DNA from: Pleodorina starrii
Taxonomy: Eukaryota > Chlorophyta > Chlorophyceae > Chlamydomonadales > Volvocaceae
Direction of reading: 5' to 3'
NCBI GenBank assembly: GCA_030267565.1
Contig: BRXU01000021.1
Location: 1,520,501-1,584,500 of the forward strand
Length of the DNA stretch: 64,000 nucleotides
Each line of letters starts with the position of its first letter. The first letter of the stretch is position 1. The position numbers were made by a program, and so were the translations under genes. Positions 1 to 26,440 of the stretch are shown piece by piece. The notes beneath the pieces are model-generated. The model searched no databases. It was not told the DNA's origin and saw only the letters and a program-made list of their open reading frames with translations.

Positions 1-370
1 CATGGCCTCCTCCATCCGGTGACCCGCCTGAAGGGGAGGGAGGAGACGAGGAGCAGGAAGGGGAGGGCAGGGGAGCAGGAAGGGGAGGTGGTGGGGGCGA
101 GGGAGGGAGTTAGCGAAGAGGAGAGATGCTGGGCGTGCAGGGTATCGGGTGTTGAGGGCGGGAGGAAGGGCAACCGCAGATCAGAAAGCTGTGTGTGAGC
201 GCGCCAGGGCTAGCTGCTGCAGGAGGGATGACCTGCTGAAACAGAAGAGGCCGCCGATCGGCTCATCTCCGGCACCTCGTTATTATCGTTATTATCATCC
301 CCACGCTCGCACCCACCCACCCACCCACCCATCCACCCACCTTCTGAATGGTCTCCTTGACGGTGTCCAT
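1..370 (-). CDS. LEA-like small stress protein, left tandem copy (5' part only)
   Basis: Exon 1 (341-370) starts MDTVKETIQK and is followed by a GT donor. Exon 2 begins at 27 after a CAG acceptor and reads AGHRMEEAM before the window edge cuts it. Both exons match the complete copy at 2287-4309, with Val changed to Met in exon 2, so this is a tandem duplicate in the same orientation. The short hydrophilic KE-rich pieces suggest a group-3 LEA-type protein, which is thought to act as an unstructured or amphipathic protectant under stress; that function is inferred from composition. The rest of the gene lies outside the window. The bases just before the ATG (GCCGCCATT) are shared with the second copy. 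Confidence 0.7.
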
Positions 371-2286
371 AATGGCGGCGGCGGGTGGCGGTGCGGTGCG
401 GTGCGCTTCCTGAGTTGAGTTGAGAGTTGACCGCAGTCAAGCTGATTGCCTTTTGGATTTTGCGGATGGACAGACCTTACTTGACCTCGCCTTGATTTCA
501 AGGTCCTCGATGTGTATGTCTGAGCTCTGAGGGCGACGGCGGCGGGGCGGGAGTGAATCAGTGAAAGAAGCGGGTTGCGGATGGAGCCTGCTGCGATCCG
601 GGGCGATCGCTTGGTAGTCGGTTCGTTCTTGGCGATGATAATATATACATATATATACGGACACCGGTCCGCGAGGTGCAGGGCTAGCTATGAGAGAAGG
701 GGCCGTTTCGTGCGCCCTGGTGCGCCTCTCAAGTTTGTTGTTGGTACTCATACGGATTCGGGCAGCCAACCATATTTATCGTTGCTTGGCCAGCAGGCCA
801 GGCCTCGCCTCGGAGAGGTGCACCGGCCGCGCGCTGCGGGCAGGTACGCGCCGCAAAGCGCGTCTCGCGCGGCTCAGCACGGGCGGGGCCGAAGATAAGA
901 ACAGACGCAGCCCAGCAGTCCCCGCTTTTGGGCCGCTTCGGCAGCGCTTCGGTTAACTGTCAGGTGCGCTGGCGGCGGTATGCGGTCCTGTGAATTGTAC
1001 CGTAAACCGATTCGTTCAGCGAGGTTCTGCTGCCCAGTACACCAACCTGCTAGACGGCGTCAGTTCTTGACAGATTTGGAGGAGATTTGCACTCCCGTCT
1101 CCTTACAAAAAGGGTGTGTGATGACGATTATGATAAATGGATGGTGTGTCCGGAACCGAAGCTCGGCTTTTATGGGAGCGCCAGGGAGCGCCGCAGGCAG
1201 TGCGACGGCGGTTGGTTGCATTGGCGCCGCTCTCGCCGCGGTACCGGTACGTACGACAAACAGCGTCAGTCGCACGTTGGACGATCGAGCTCGTTTTTCG
1301 CGGTGGATATGGCGAATAGGCGGAGGCAATTATTAAGACACGGGATCGACGAAGGGCGATTGACCGTTGGTAATTATGGGGAGTGCGAATGCGGTAAACA
1401 GCAGGACCTGGACAATGACAGGTCAGCATGGTGCGCAGAGCTGCGCGGCGCCTGCCGGGAGGTAGTTGCAGTCGTCAGGCGGAGCTTGAGAGTCGATGGA
1501 TGCTTTTCTGGTGTATGTGTGTGCTGCGATAAGGGCCGACTGGCCGACTGCTCGGCTGTGGTCAATGTGGTGTGCACCTGTTGAGCCGTGCGTGCCACTT
1601 GACATGCACGCACGCACATTTGTCCGCTCACAATATCCGCCGTTCGGTGCAATATCGGTTCAGACACGTGGGAGAGACACATCTTGGTGCGGTGCGGCGG
1701 GTGTATGGCTAGCTTCGCGTTACAAACTTTCCGGGATGAGGGGTTGAGCAAGATGCGACGCGCCGTTCTCTGCGTCTGCACGTGCGCTGTACGGCATGGG
1801 CGTGCATCCTCTCTTATCCCCCTGTTCGCCGCGGCCGTTTGTATGTGCCGCCAGCCGAAAGAATATTGACTCGGAACTCAACAGCAGCAATAAAGAAACG
1901 TCCAGAGCCAAAAAGGTCCACCGACCTTGCGACGATCAACATACAGCCAACAGCTCGCCGCAGTTCAGTCACGTGACGTGTTTCGAAACTTCCTGCCGTC
2001 AACTCCAGACCCCACCCCACCTCGCGGCGGACGACGGAGCGCCCCGGAGCGCCACACCCCGCTTACACCCTTTTACACTATCATCACCACCCGATCGGTC
2101 CGTTATCATCCAGCCAGTAGTTGTAACATCTCCTTACCGCTTTCCCCACGCCTGGGTGTTAACAACCTAACACAGTATGGCAACAACTGCCGCTTCTCTT
2201 GGCAGGTGAAGCCTCGCGGCTATAGCGCCTTTGCTCCATCAATCCACCCCATCATTCTCGTATCCACGTCCCCGGTTTCCAGTCTT
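371..2286. other. Intergenic: 5' flank of left LEA copy and 3' flank of right LEA copy
   Basis: No recognisable gene. It holds the upstream region of the left LEA copy, including an AT-rich TATATATA-like stretch on the minus strand at about 640-658, and the 3' untranslated region of the right copy. The open frames here are short and show no family resemblance or convincing splice pattern. Confidence 0.5.
2063..2077 (-). terminator. Candidate poly(A) signals of the right LEA copy
   Basis: Two TGTAA motifs on the minus strand (2063-2067 and 2073-2077) lie about 210 bases past the stop codon. TGTAA is the usual polyadenylation signal of green algae. The assignment rests on motif and distance only. 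Confidence 0.5.
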
Positions 2287-4309
2287 TTACGAGTGGATGC
2301 CCATTCGGTGCTTGGCCTTCTCGCCCGTCTCCTCCATCGTGTGACCCGCCTGAAGGGGAGGCGTGGAGGGGATGTGAAATTGGGCGCAAACGATGTTGAC
2401 CTTATGGCAGTTGGGATACCGGTACGTACGGGATACGTACGACACGGGATATTACGACGCGAAGCACAGTGTATTTATTGGTTCGACTATCGTTTACCGC
2501 GTGTACCATCCATCGGATGGACGGATGGTCATCATTGTAATACAGTATTGTTTGGAGCCCTGCAAATAATGCTCACGCGTCGAGGTAGATAACCGACAAG
2601 CTCGTCTCACAATAGGACAACAGCCTCATCTTTCGTCTGACAACTCACAGATTGGATGTTTTCCTCGGTGACGTGACCGGCGCGAGTGCCCTGCGCGTGC
2701 GTGAATTGCAGCGTGCGGGATATTATTGCCTTTCAAGTGGTTAGGCATATGGGTGGTTAGCATTAGCTACATCGATAACAAAGAAATCCGAGATATAGTA
2801 TGATAGTAAACAGAGACGACGACGGACAATCAAGGCGGGGCCATAAGAGGCAATAGACGATAGCGGCGGCGTCCCATGGGCCGCGAACGGATGCCTCACA
2901 ACACCTGAATGCTATCACCCACGGCCAACACCTGTTCTACCACCGTCGATCGCTGCCTGAAAATCCCAATCCCTGTTACCAACGAAGGCACATGCGGGGA
3001 CAGGATCACCGGACATCGATGAACCTCATCAGCCCTGATCACCCGCACCGCCGCCCCCCGCTCAGAATCTTACGCAACAAGATCAGGATTGTGGACGTCC
3101 GGCTGCCCACGCAAGCAATTCCATCGATTCAAGACACTTCTTTATTTACGTACCGCAGACTCGGCCTCGTGCGAGCCGCCCATGGTCATCTCCTTGGCCT
3201 TGTCAACAGTCTCCTGCGCAGCAGCCGCCAGTAGGTGGGTCACACTTTGATTGGGGCCCATTCAGTGCAGGTAGGCAGCTGCACAAGAAGGAGATCGGCA
3301 GGCGGCGCGGTGCGGCGCGGCACGGCCCAGCCGGTGCCGTAACGCAGCGGCGCTGCATGGCTCGATGGACGAATGGTCGACGGACCCATGGACCGGCCCT
3401 GACCCATGGGACAGTGGGTTCCGTAACCTAACGGCCACGGCCGGCCCAACTGCATTCACAGTCGGGCATGTAAGCGCACTATATCCATGCTCCGCTTTCC
3501 TGTGGAAACACGTGTTAGGTCAGGCAAGTTTACCCTGCCATTTGCACATTCCGTCCGACCCACATCATCACGCAGAGCGATCGCTCTGCGAATGCCTTTC
3601 CAGCCGCGCAAACCCCCCCCCTCCAACCCAGCCCCGCAGCAGTTAGCGCCTCCAGCAGCCCCACCCAACCCCACCCCACCCACCCCCCACCTTTCCTGAC
3701 CGTACCTGCGCGGTGTGCTTGGCCCCCGTCATGGCCTCCTCCACGCGGTGACCCGCCTGAAGGGAGGGAGGAGACGAGGAGGAGGAAGGGGAGGGGAGGG
3801 CGTAAGGGCAAGGGAGGGAGGGCGAGGGGGCGAGTGAGAGGATGTTGGCAGCGACGGCTACGGAAGCGTCGATAGGCCGAGAGGGCAGCGCCAGCAGGCC
3901 GATTGTCGCTCACGTTCCGTCCACCTGCTGGACGTCAACGGCCGAAACAAAACAAAAGGCCGCGCGCCGTCTCCAATGCCTTTCGATAGGCAAGCAAGGC
4001 CGGTGGTCCGAAAACGTCCAATGCAGTAACGCAAGCACACGCGCGCACACAACCACTTTCGGTTGATTGCTTCGCAGGGAGTCGAGCGACACGCGACGCG
4101 GCAAAGAGAATGCATCTGGCCAACCATCCGATGCGTTCCCCTTCTCCAGCGGCCGCGGTCGGTTGCGGCAACGAGCGATGAGTGCGCGCGATAGAGGATC
4201 GGGTCCGTGAGTCGTCCATCCGAGCACATCTAGTTTGATTTATATTCTCACCCACGCTCGCTCGCACCCACCCACCCACCTTCTGGATGGTCTCCTTGAC
4301 GGTGTCCAT
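2287..4309 (-). CDS. LEA-like small stress protein, complete copy (5 exons, 81 codons including stop, 80-81 aa)
   Basis: Exons on the minus strand: 4280-4309, 3706-3756, 3154-3213, 2649-2690 and 2287-2349 (TAA stop). Every intron has GT-AG ends and is phase 0. The protein is short, highly charged and without hydrophobic segments. It is built from related pieces: MDTVKETIQK, AGHRVEEAMTGAKHTAQ, a piece starting ETVDKAKEMTMGG, a piece with RAGHVTEEN, and a final AGHTMEETGEKAKH. The T-x-x-K-A-K and E-E-x-x-x-x-A-K-H periodicity is typical of LEA group 3-like and related stress proteins, which are mostly amphipathic helix formers. Function is inferred from composition only. Exon 4 is the least certain, resting on one AGH-x-x-EE match with good splice sites. 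A diverged alternative would be a generic hydrophilic protein of unknown role. Confidence 0.72.
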
Positions 4310-4757
4310 AATGGCGGCGGGTAGCGACTGAGTTCAAGAACGGTCTTGGCTTTCTGTCTGCGTGGTTGATGGCAGCAGCAACAGCAGGGAGCGCCGGGGG
4401 GGGCAACACGCGGGCGCGCGTCGTTACGGAAGTCGCGAGCCTGCCTGCATGTCTGTCTGCCGCCAAAGCTTGCTTCTACGTTTCGGTCCCACTTCGCAGT
4501 TCCTGACGACGACGAGGTTAGTTCACGCAAGAGAGGCAGCGATGTTGTCCGCCCCAAGGCCGAAATCGGCGCCTGTTGGCGCGTGGGCAGGGCCTTGCAG
4601 CAGCAAAGACAAAGCAATGCCTCGGCGCGGCGCGCGCCCATCTTATATCACAGACAACAGCCTTCGCCTAGGCTCACCTGGCTTTTGGTGGTCCTGGATT
4701 GCAAAATTTACGATTTCTCGAGATACCTGTAGTGGAGATCTTATGCGAAAGCGCTGC

Positions 4758-4766
4758 CTTTATATA
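4758..4766 (-). promoter_or_regulatory. Candidate TATA box for the right LEA copy
   Basis: TATATAAAG reads on the minus strand about 450 bases upstream of the ATG at 4309. It matches the TATA consensus well in a GC-rich region. It would imply a 5' untranslated region of roughly 420 bases unless a 5' UTR intron is present. Confidence 0.4.
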
Positions 4767-5701
4767 CGTAAAGTGTCGGGCATCCGAGGCTGATTGACCC
4801 ACGTGGGCCTTACCCGTCTGCTCTCTGTTCCCGTCGTGCGTCCTGCGTCATCGCCCACGTCGGACGGACGAACGACACCGCCACCCGGCCAGCCCCCGGA
4901 CGAAGCTGCGCGGACCCACAGCAGCAGCAAGACTTCCTATCGCCTTCATTCCGCACGAGACATCAGCCGCGCGATATCGGGGTCCAGGAGCGAGCTCGCT
5001 GGCTGTATGGACAGCCTGCCCGAATGGCCGCAGCACATACATCGATGCGTAAAATGAGCGGAACAGCTCGTGTTGCAGCACCGAGTGCATCGTCAGGGCA
5101 GTGGAGGCAGTGGAGGCAGCGGAGGACATACATGTTCCTTCCCCGGAACGGAGGCTAACAGACCAGCAGCAGCAGCAGCAGCAGGCGGGCGGGCGGACCG
5201 ACCCGTGGGTCGGCGGTCGGGTCCTTTTCGCGCATCCGTCCCGTCGGTCAGACCCCTGCCTGCCGCGCTTCCTCCGACAATCGATCTCCGACCCAACGGG
5301 AGGATTACCACTACCTACTGCCTTGAGCTCCCTCGCTCCAAGTTCGTTACGTTTCGGTCGTCAACAAAGTGTCATCGTTGTTCGCTGCTGTTGTGTTCGG
5401 GATGGGACTGAACTGAATGCAATTTTCGAGCAATCGCAGTTAGCGGAGAACCCATTGGCTGCTTCGAGCCCTCACAACAACACAGCGCTGCTGTGGACGG
5501 AGTCCTGGAGCGAATTGCCGGCGAAAGAAAGCCACCCGAAAGCCGCACGCGTCTCCAGCCACCGCGCTCGTTCCCAATGAGACCCAACCCCCAATGATGA
5601 GACCCAACCCCCTCGATCGTGCGACGCCCATGCGTGCACACATCTCCGGCGGCGGTGCGGGGGTGCTTTCGTCAAGCAGCCGCGTCTCGCTTGGAGACGG
5701 G

Positions 5702-5730
5702 GGTGGTGGTGGTGGTGGTGGTGGTGGTGG
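5702..5730. repeat. (GGT)n microsatellite
   Basis: A run of about nine perfect GGT units followed by a G-rich stretch, in intergenic DNA. Confidence 0.9.
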
Positions 5731-6931
5731 GGAGGGGGGGGCATCGGCGGTGATTGGAATGAGGTGATGTGGTGCGGGGGAGGGAAACCACCGTGAGTGG
5801 GACAGCAAGTACGGTAAGCCCTTGCATGAAGAGCGAGGGCGTGGAGGCGCCGCCGTACAGTAAAGGAGGGTATCGGGGGGCCGTGTGGCTCTGCTTCAGC
5901 TATCTCGCCGAAGGAATGACGTGGGCGCTCAGCATGCAGATTCCCAGGCGCAACTTCCCGTTGCAATCTGTTGCAAACCTGTCCTGGTGTCGGGGCCTCG
6001 CCACGGCACGAAACGGTGCGCGTTTGCATGCCTTTCTCTACCGTAAGCAACGATGGGACGAGAGGAGTGCGCGTTTGCATTTGGGGTGTCCCACCGCCGC
6101 GAGCAGTAGCGGGGCGACGGCGTACGACGTGCTGCGAAGCTGTACTGCACGTCACGGTCAATGACGAATGGCTCAATGAAGTCGTGGGAATATATGTGAT
6201 GTTCAATTTTTGGAACCTCGTGCCTGGCTGCCCATTGCTACAGTGAACTGCGAAAGACAGGCAGCTTTATTTGTCGTTCGGCTAGATCATCGCAGCAGCA
6301 ACTAACGTTACGGTCGCGATCAACTATAATTACGGGAATATAAGTGATTTCTGCAGGGAGTACTGCGGAGCGAAAGGTTCGTGCTGTCATTCGTTCGGGT
6401 CCCGACGACGGCTTGGAAACCATGTGCTTCTGTGATTTTTGACAACAAATTTAAATGCCATGCTGGCTAAAGAAAGAGTCACACGCCGCAAATGCCTTTG
6501 CCGATCGCCGCCCGACTGCTAACTGGCTGCGATGCGCCGTAGACAATTTCAAACGTGGCGTCCATGAGGCTTGCGGCAGGCGCCTGTTGGAGACAAATTT
6601 CGGGAAAGGGGGAAGAGCGGGCCGACCTTGTGCCCGACGTTACCTTCGCCAACCGCTGCCACGCCACCCTCCTCCCTCCCCAACGGCAGGAGCCCTCCGC
6701 CCTTGGCAGAGCACGTCAACGGAGCTGCCCGCCGCGGAGCGGCATCCTCCTCCGTTGGTCGGCGCCAGCCGCTGCTTGGCGGCCCACTTAAGCCCCAGGC
6801 GGGCCGTGGAGGCGGCCGGTAGTAATAGCAGGACAGCGGCAGGAGGCGTTGCAGCAGCAGCAGGAGCAGCAGTAGTAGCGGCAGGAGGCGTCTTTGTCTG
6901 GGTAGCTAGCTAGTGGCGGCTGTAGTGACGA

Positions 6932-21599
<14,668 letters not shown>

Positions 21600-23557
21600 C
21601 GGCGGGACCCGGGGGGTCTGGGAGAGAGGGGGTGGGGGCAGGAGCAAGGGGGTGGTGGGCGCAGGGCGGCGCGGCACGTTGTGGTTGGCCTTTTGCAGGT
21701 GCGCCTTACTTTAGGCGGGGGGTCACGAGGACTTGCATGTCCCGGGGGCGGGGGTGGGATGGGGAGGGGCTCTGTCAGGCCTCTGCTGCTGCTTGTTGGA
21801 TAGCAGGAGCACTCACCCCCCACTGCCTGTTCCGCTGCTCCACTCGTCATGTCCCGGGGGAGGGTGCGGAACTGCGGATTGCGAGTGTTGCTGCCGGGCT
21901 ACGCTAGCTCGGGGTTTTGTTCGGGGTTCTGGGTTGTTGTAGGTGCAGGTGGCTGGCTCGAGTCGCCCGTGTGAAACCGGTTGCTTGTGAGGTTGAGGCA
22001 GCAGGCCAGCCAGCGGTCCAGGACGTGGCTGGACAGGGGGGGGCCCGCCGGCAGGGGTTTGGGGCAAGATGAAACAAGCAAGCCGGCACCCAAACCTCAG
22101 CACGCACGCTGACATACGTCGTACATTGACGACGTGGGAGAGCGAGGATGGGAGCGAGGATGGGACTGCTGCCAGCTGCTGCCCCGCCGTGCCCGCCCAT
22201 ACATGGATGCGGTGCGTGTACGGTGTGGTTTCTACCATGATCCTAGGAGAGAGAAGAGACTTCAGCTCCCTGCGTGCTAGGGGAAGCTGACGGCAGGGAG
22301 GGACAGGGCAAAGAAACTTAGCACACCATTAGGCACCACACCCTGGGAAAAACTGTTCTCCGAACATGTTCCCCCTCCGTAAACTGCAGTTTGGACTCCG
22401 TAAAATTCAGTTTCCTTGCTGCACGGAGGTTTTGGAGCCAGTGCTGCGAGCCAGCCAATTTACATACCCTGTTTCCTTGATTGATGTAAGCGCTGAAATA
22501 CTTCGTTGTAAAAGCCAGCCATCATACGGTAATTACGGTCAACCGACCCCGCCCGTCTTAGCGTCTAAGGAGACAAGCCAAAGGTGAAGGGAGCTTGCCG
22601 CTTGGCTACAATGTTGGTTGTGTCATGAATTCAGCATATTACAGTCGCCCGACGCATGCCGCCATGCATGCAGATCATGGCAGGTCACATGGCAGGTCAT
22701 GCATGGCAGGTCACGAAAATGCATGTTAGGTGCGGCGGTGTGCAACGGCAATCCTCTATATATATTCACTGTAAACCGAATTATCATCTATATAAATCCA
22801 TGTAATTCCAATGATACTGGTTCAGCGAGGGTTCGTTGTGTGGATTTGTAGTTTTTCGCGCGCCCTGCCTCCCGTACAGATGGTGCGTGGCAAGCATCGT
22901 GGCGACAAAGAAAACTGTAAATGGGCTTCCTTGGCGGACTCACAAGTTTAATCAAAATCAGCACCGTCAATTAGGGACGGAAAAGCTGCTAGTTTGTGTG
23001 CAATTACTGTTCCTACCTTGCATTTGGCGCAAAACCCAGCAACAGGCTGCGAAATCGCCGGCGTTGAAAGAGCGCCGCCTAGAAACCTTAAGAAAGGCAT
23101 ACGCATTAAATAAGCAAGCAATCTTGCTGTTTTGTGGCCTGGCTGGTGCAGGAGGCTGTGAAGCCATTTTGTTCAGCAGCCTGTAAAACTTAGGTTACCA
23201 CACAAAGCTCTATCTACAGGCGGCCGTGCCTTACTTCAGCTGCTCGGAGCAGCACGCGCCGTAAGGCGTGCGCCCTGGTACTGCTTGAGAAGGCGGGGAG
23301 CTGGACTTGCTTCTGCTGCAGCTGCTACTAGCCCGCCCGCGTGAGCCCCGGGCTTGCTTGAGCCTACTGGGTGACAAGCAAGGAAGCTTCGCACCGGCGG
23401 ACGCTTTGGAAATCAGCATTTGTCAGCGCGACAGTTGGCAAGCATCCTTGGCGTCCAGCAGCGCGCGAGAACGCAGCCAACAGGAACCGAAGCCTTGAGA
23501 AAAGGCGTTCTTCGGGCGCACAAGAGCCAATCTACAGAGTTGCCGCTCACGCGTCAG
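21600..23557 (+). other. NEMF 3' flank and upstream region of SGNH gene 1
   Basis: No further gene recognised. The left part is probably NEMF 3' untranslated region and the right part the 5' region of the first SGNH gene. A small local repeat of CATGGCAGGTCA occurs three times around 22678-22716. The base composition becomes more AT-rich after about 22300. Confidence 0.5.
22485..22489 (+). terminator. Candidate poly(A) signal of NEMF
   Basis: First TGTAA after the stop at 21599, giving a 3' untranslated region of about 890 bases. A second TGTAA lies near 22506. Both are motif-based guesses. Confidence 0.4.
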
Positions 23558-26345
23558 ATGGTTTCACTACTGGCGTTATTACCCACCTTACGGCTCCTGC
23601 TGCTGGCAGCAGTCGTCTTAAACGGCGGCTGGGCCGCGACCCCGCTCACCGATTTCATGATCTCCAAGTCGATTGTGAACCACGGGGATTTGGCCATGTA
23701 CTCCGGAGTTTTCGAGAAGTTAAGCGCAAATCGCTGCCTTAGGATTACCGCGATAGGTAAGACGCGCATCGATGGTCCTCGGACTAGGCTTGCTTTGAAT
23801 GAACAGCCTGACCTACCCACCGCTGCTGCTAGTCCCCCCGGTCGGCGCCCTTCATTCGACCGACGCGCTCCCGGCGGTCAAGCACATCCGGCGGCCAACT
23901 AACCAACGTGTCCCGCCGCCTTTGCGGACGCCCACTTCCGAAATAAACTAACCGAAATCCAGCACACAGCACATACGCCACTGCAACCCACTGTAACATC
24001 CACACAGCACATACGCCATACATGGTGCGCATCGATATCCTAGGCACGATGCTACCTGCTGACAACGCACACAATGGGGAAGAGCCCGTAACACTACAAC
24101 GTAACCGCGTGTAATCAATGCAGCGGACCACCACACACATGATGGTTGCATACGCTTGATGATGGATGGCTGCGTTATATAGCACTCGCTCGACACTTCA
24201 CCTCACTTTCATCAGTTACCATCCACGACCCTTGACAATGCCCCCCCCCGCCCTTCCCCTCCCCCGCGACGACGCATGCAGGCGGTAGCGTGACGCAGGG
24301 CCACTTCAACCACACCCTCATACCCGCCCAGATGCGATGGCCCGAGCAGCTCGAGCAGCTGCTCAATATGCGCTTCCCCTGCACCGACCCCGCCGGTGGC
24401 CACAAAGTCAGCAACCAGGTACATGACAAGCAATGCGTCACATATCTATTGCCTTGGTTTGGGGTGTTCCATGCGTGCCAGAGACACAGCTGTATGTAGG
24501 GGTCGGCGGTAGGGGTCACTGGCGGCCGCTGGTTCATTCCCGCCGGCGGCCTCTATCTATCTGCTGCTGCAGCTAGCTGTTGTTGGTTGATCCTTGGTTC
24601 CTAACCGCAACAGCAGCAGTGTTTTGCGCTGTACGTACGTTTGTTGATTACCGTCTTTATTTGGGTCGCACCGCCGATAGTCCTTTTGCGTGGTATCACC
24701 GGCTGTATTCATGTGATGACACGCGTGTTTCATTCCATCACGCAGGGCCGTGGCTCCACTACTCCGGGGCTGTGGGTCGAGAAGCTGGTTGGGCAGCAAG
24801 AGGAGATTTTTCGTGGAGTGGACCTGGTGATCATCGAGACGGCCGTGAACCAGGTATGTATGTAGCTACGCTTACATTCGAGTTATTATTGCCGGCTAGC
24901 TAAAGCTAGGACCGAATTCACGCAACCACGTGCTGCTGGCTTCGCCTTTGCATTGACGATCGACTGAACTGCGAGCCGTATGTCCTAGCCTCGTAATAAT
25001 AATATCCCTATCTACCTAAGTTCAAGCACGTACGGTCCATCCAGACGCGGCGATGGAAGCGCGGCCTGCGTGCAATGCGCTAGCTGTTGGCTTGACCATA
25101 CGTACCGCTGAACTGTACTTCATTCCGATCTGTTCAACACCCAATGTGTCCATACACACACATACACAGGTGGCGGGCCGGGAGCAGTCCCAGATGGATG
25201 CGGAGGTCCTCATGTCGCTTGTTACAAAGCAGACCCGCCGCCTGGCCCTTAACAAGGACCCGGCGGCTAGTAACCCAACGCCGGCAACTGCTGCGGCCGC
25301 AGCAGCTGCACGTCGCCTTGCGCTTGACGGTTCGGTGGCTGCTGCGGCGGCAGCAGGAACAGCAGCAGCCGGCAATGGCAGCAGCGACCTGCAGCAGCAG
25401 ACTGCCGCCGCCGTCCGCAGCTTCACGGGCACCGCTGTGATGTGGGTCGTAGCCTCGACACGGAGGTTCACGCCGGTCTGGTGAGTGAAGTTGAAGTGCC
25501 GCTATGCGTAGGGGCATTTTTGCGAAAGCCACCCGAGTACGTTTGTAATACGTAGCCATCAATATTGTAGTACTACTGAATGAATGGACGACCGGCATTC
25601 ATATCAATCAATCAATTAATCAATCACGGGCGGACTCTCTGATCTGATTTGGGTTGCGTCATCACCGCCGCCTCGCGCAAGCAAGCACGCGGCTGAGCGC
25701 ATGGCACGCAATGCGCATGATCGATCGATGCTGTCACATCGAGGCGGCGGGAATCTATCGTTATGTATGGGTAATATCGTATATAGGACAGCTGGCTAGC
25801 GAGGTAGACCCCTTCGTTGCACGTGGCCGGCCGGCGGGATGGGAGGCAGTAACGAACAACCTTGCTTGCTTCGGGTTGCCCATGCGCGAATGACTCACGC
25901 AGCCACGCACCGCAGGAACACCGCATTGGTGTTGAGATCGATGATAATATCCGGATGTACCTGTTGTGTGTGACTTCATGACATCCCGGGACGGACGGCG
26001 TCATGCGTGCCATGCTAGCTATCTTTTCTCTGCGGGCGAGCTTATTGACCCAGCGTTCGTGAGCAAATTCCACGAACCCAATTTATATATGGTAATATTA
26101 AATACGAATATATAATCAAGCAAGTGTTTGCACACGAATGCGTAAAGTTCATTCGGCTCCCCTGCGTGCATGTTGCCTGTGCCTGCGTGAATCCGTCTGC
26201 ACGTACGACAGGACTGGTGTGCCGTACGAGCGCGTCTCGGACGCCATGTACGCTCAGCTGCCCGTAGCGCAACACCACGGCGTGCCGATCATCTCGGGTA
26301 AGTGGTGCGCAGCCGGCAGCAGTGGGAATGGAACGTAACGTGGGG

Positions 26346-26440
<95 letters not shown>

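Larger units (their letters stand above)
4310..6931. other. Intergenic: divergent upstream region of LEA (-) and NEMF (+) genes
   Basis: No gene recognised. The region contains the LEA promoter side, a (GGT)n microsatellite near 5702-5730, and CAG/AGC-rich DNA at about 6838-6890 that probably belongs to the NEMF 5' untranslated region. Overlapping frames here look like GC-driven noise, and I found no conserved protein segment or consistent splice pattern. Confidence 0.5.

Noticed and set aside
23420..23557. An upstream in-frame ATG extending SGNH paralogue 1 by 46 residues
   Set aside because: It would place the hydrophobic signal in the middle of the N-terminus. The start at 23558 gives a standard signal peptide, and paralogue 2 has a start at the matching place.
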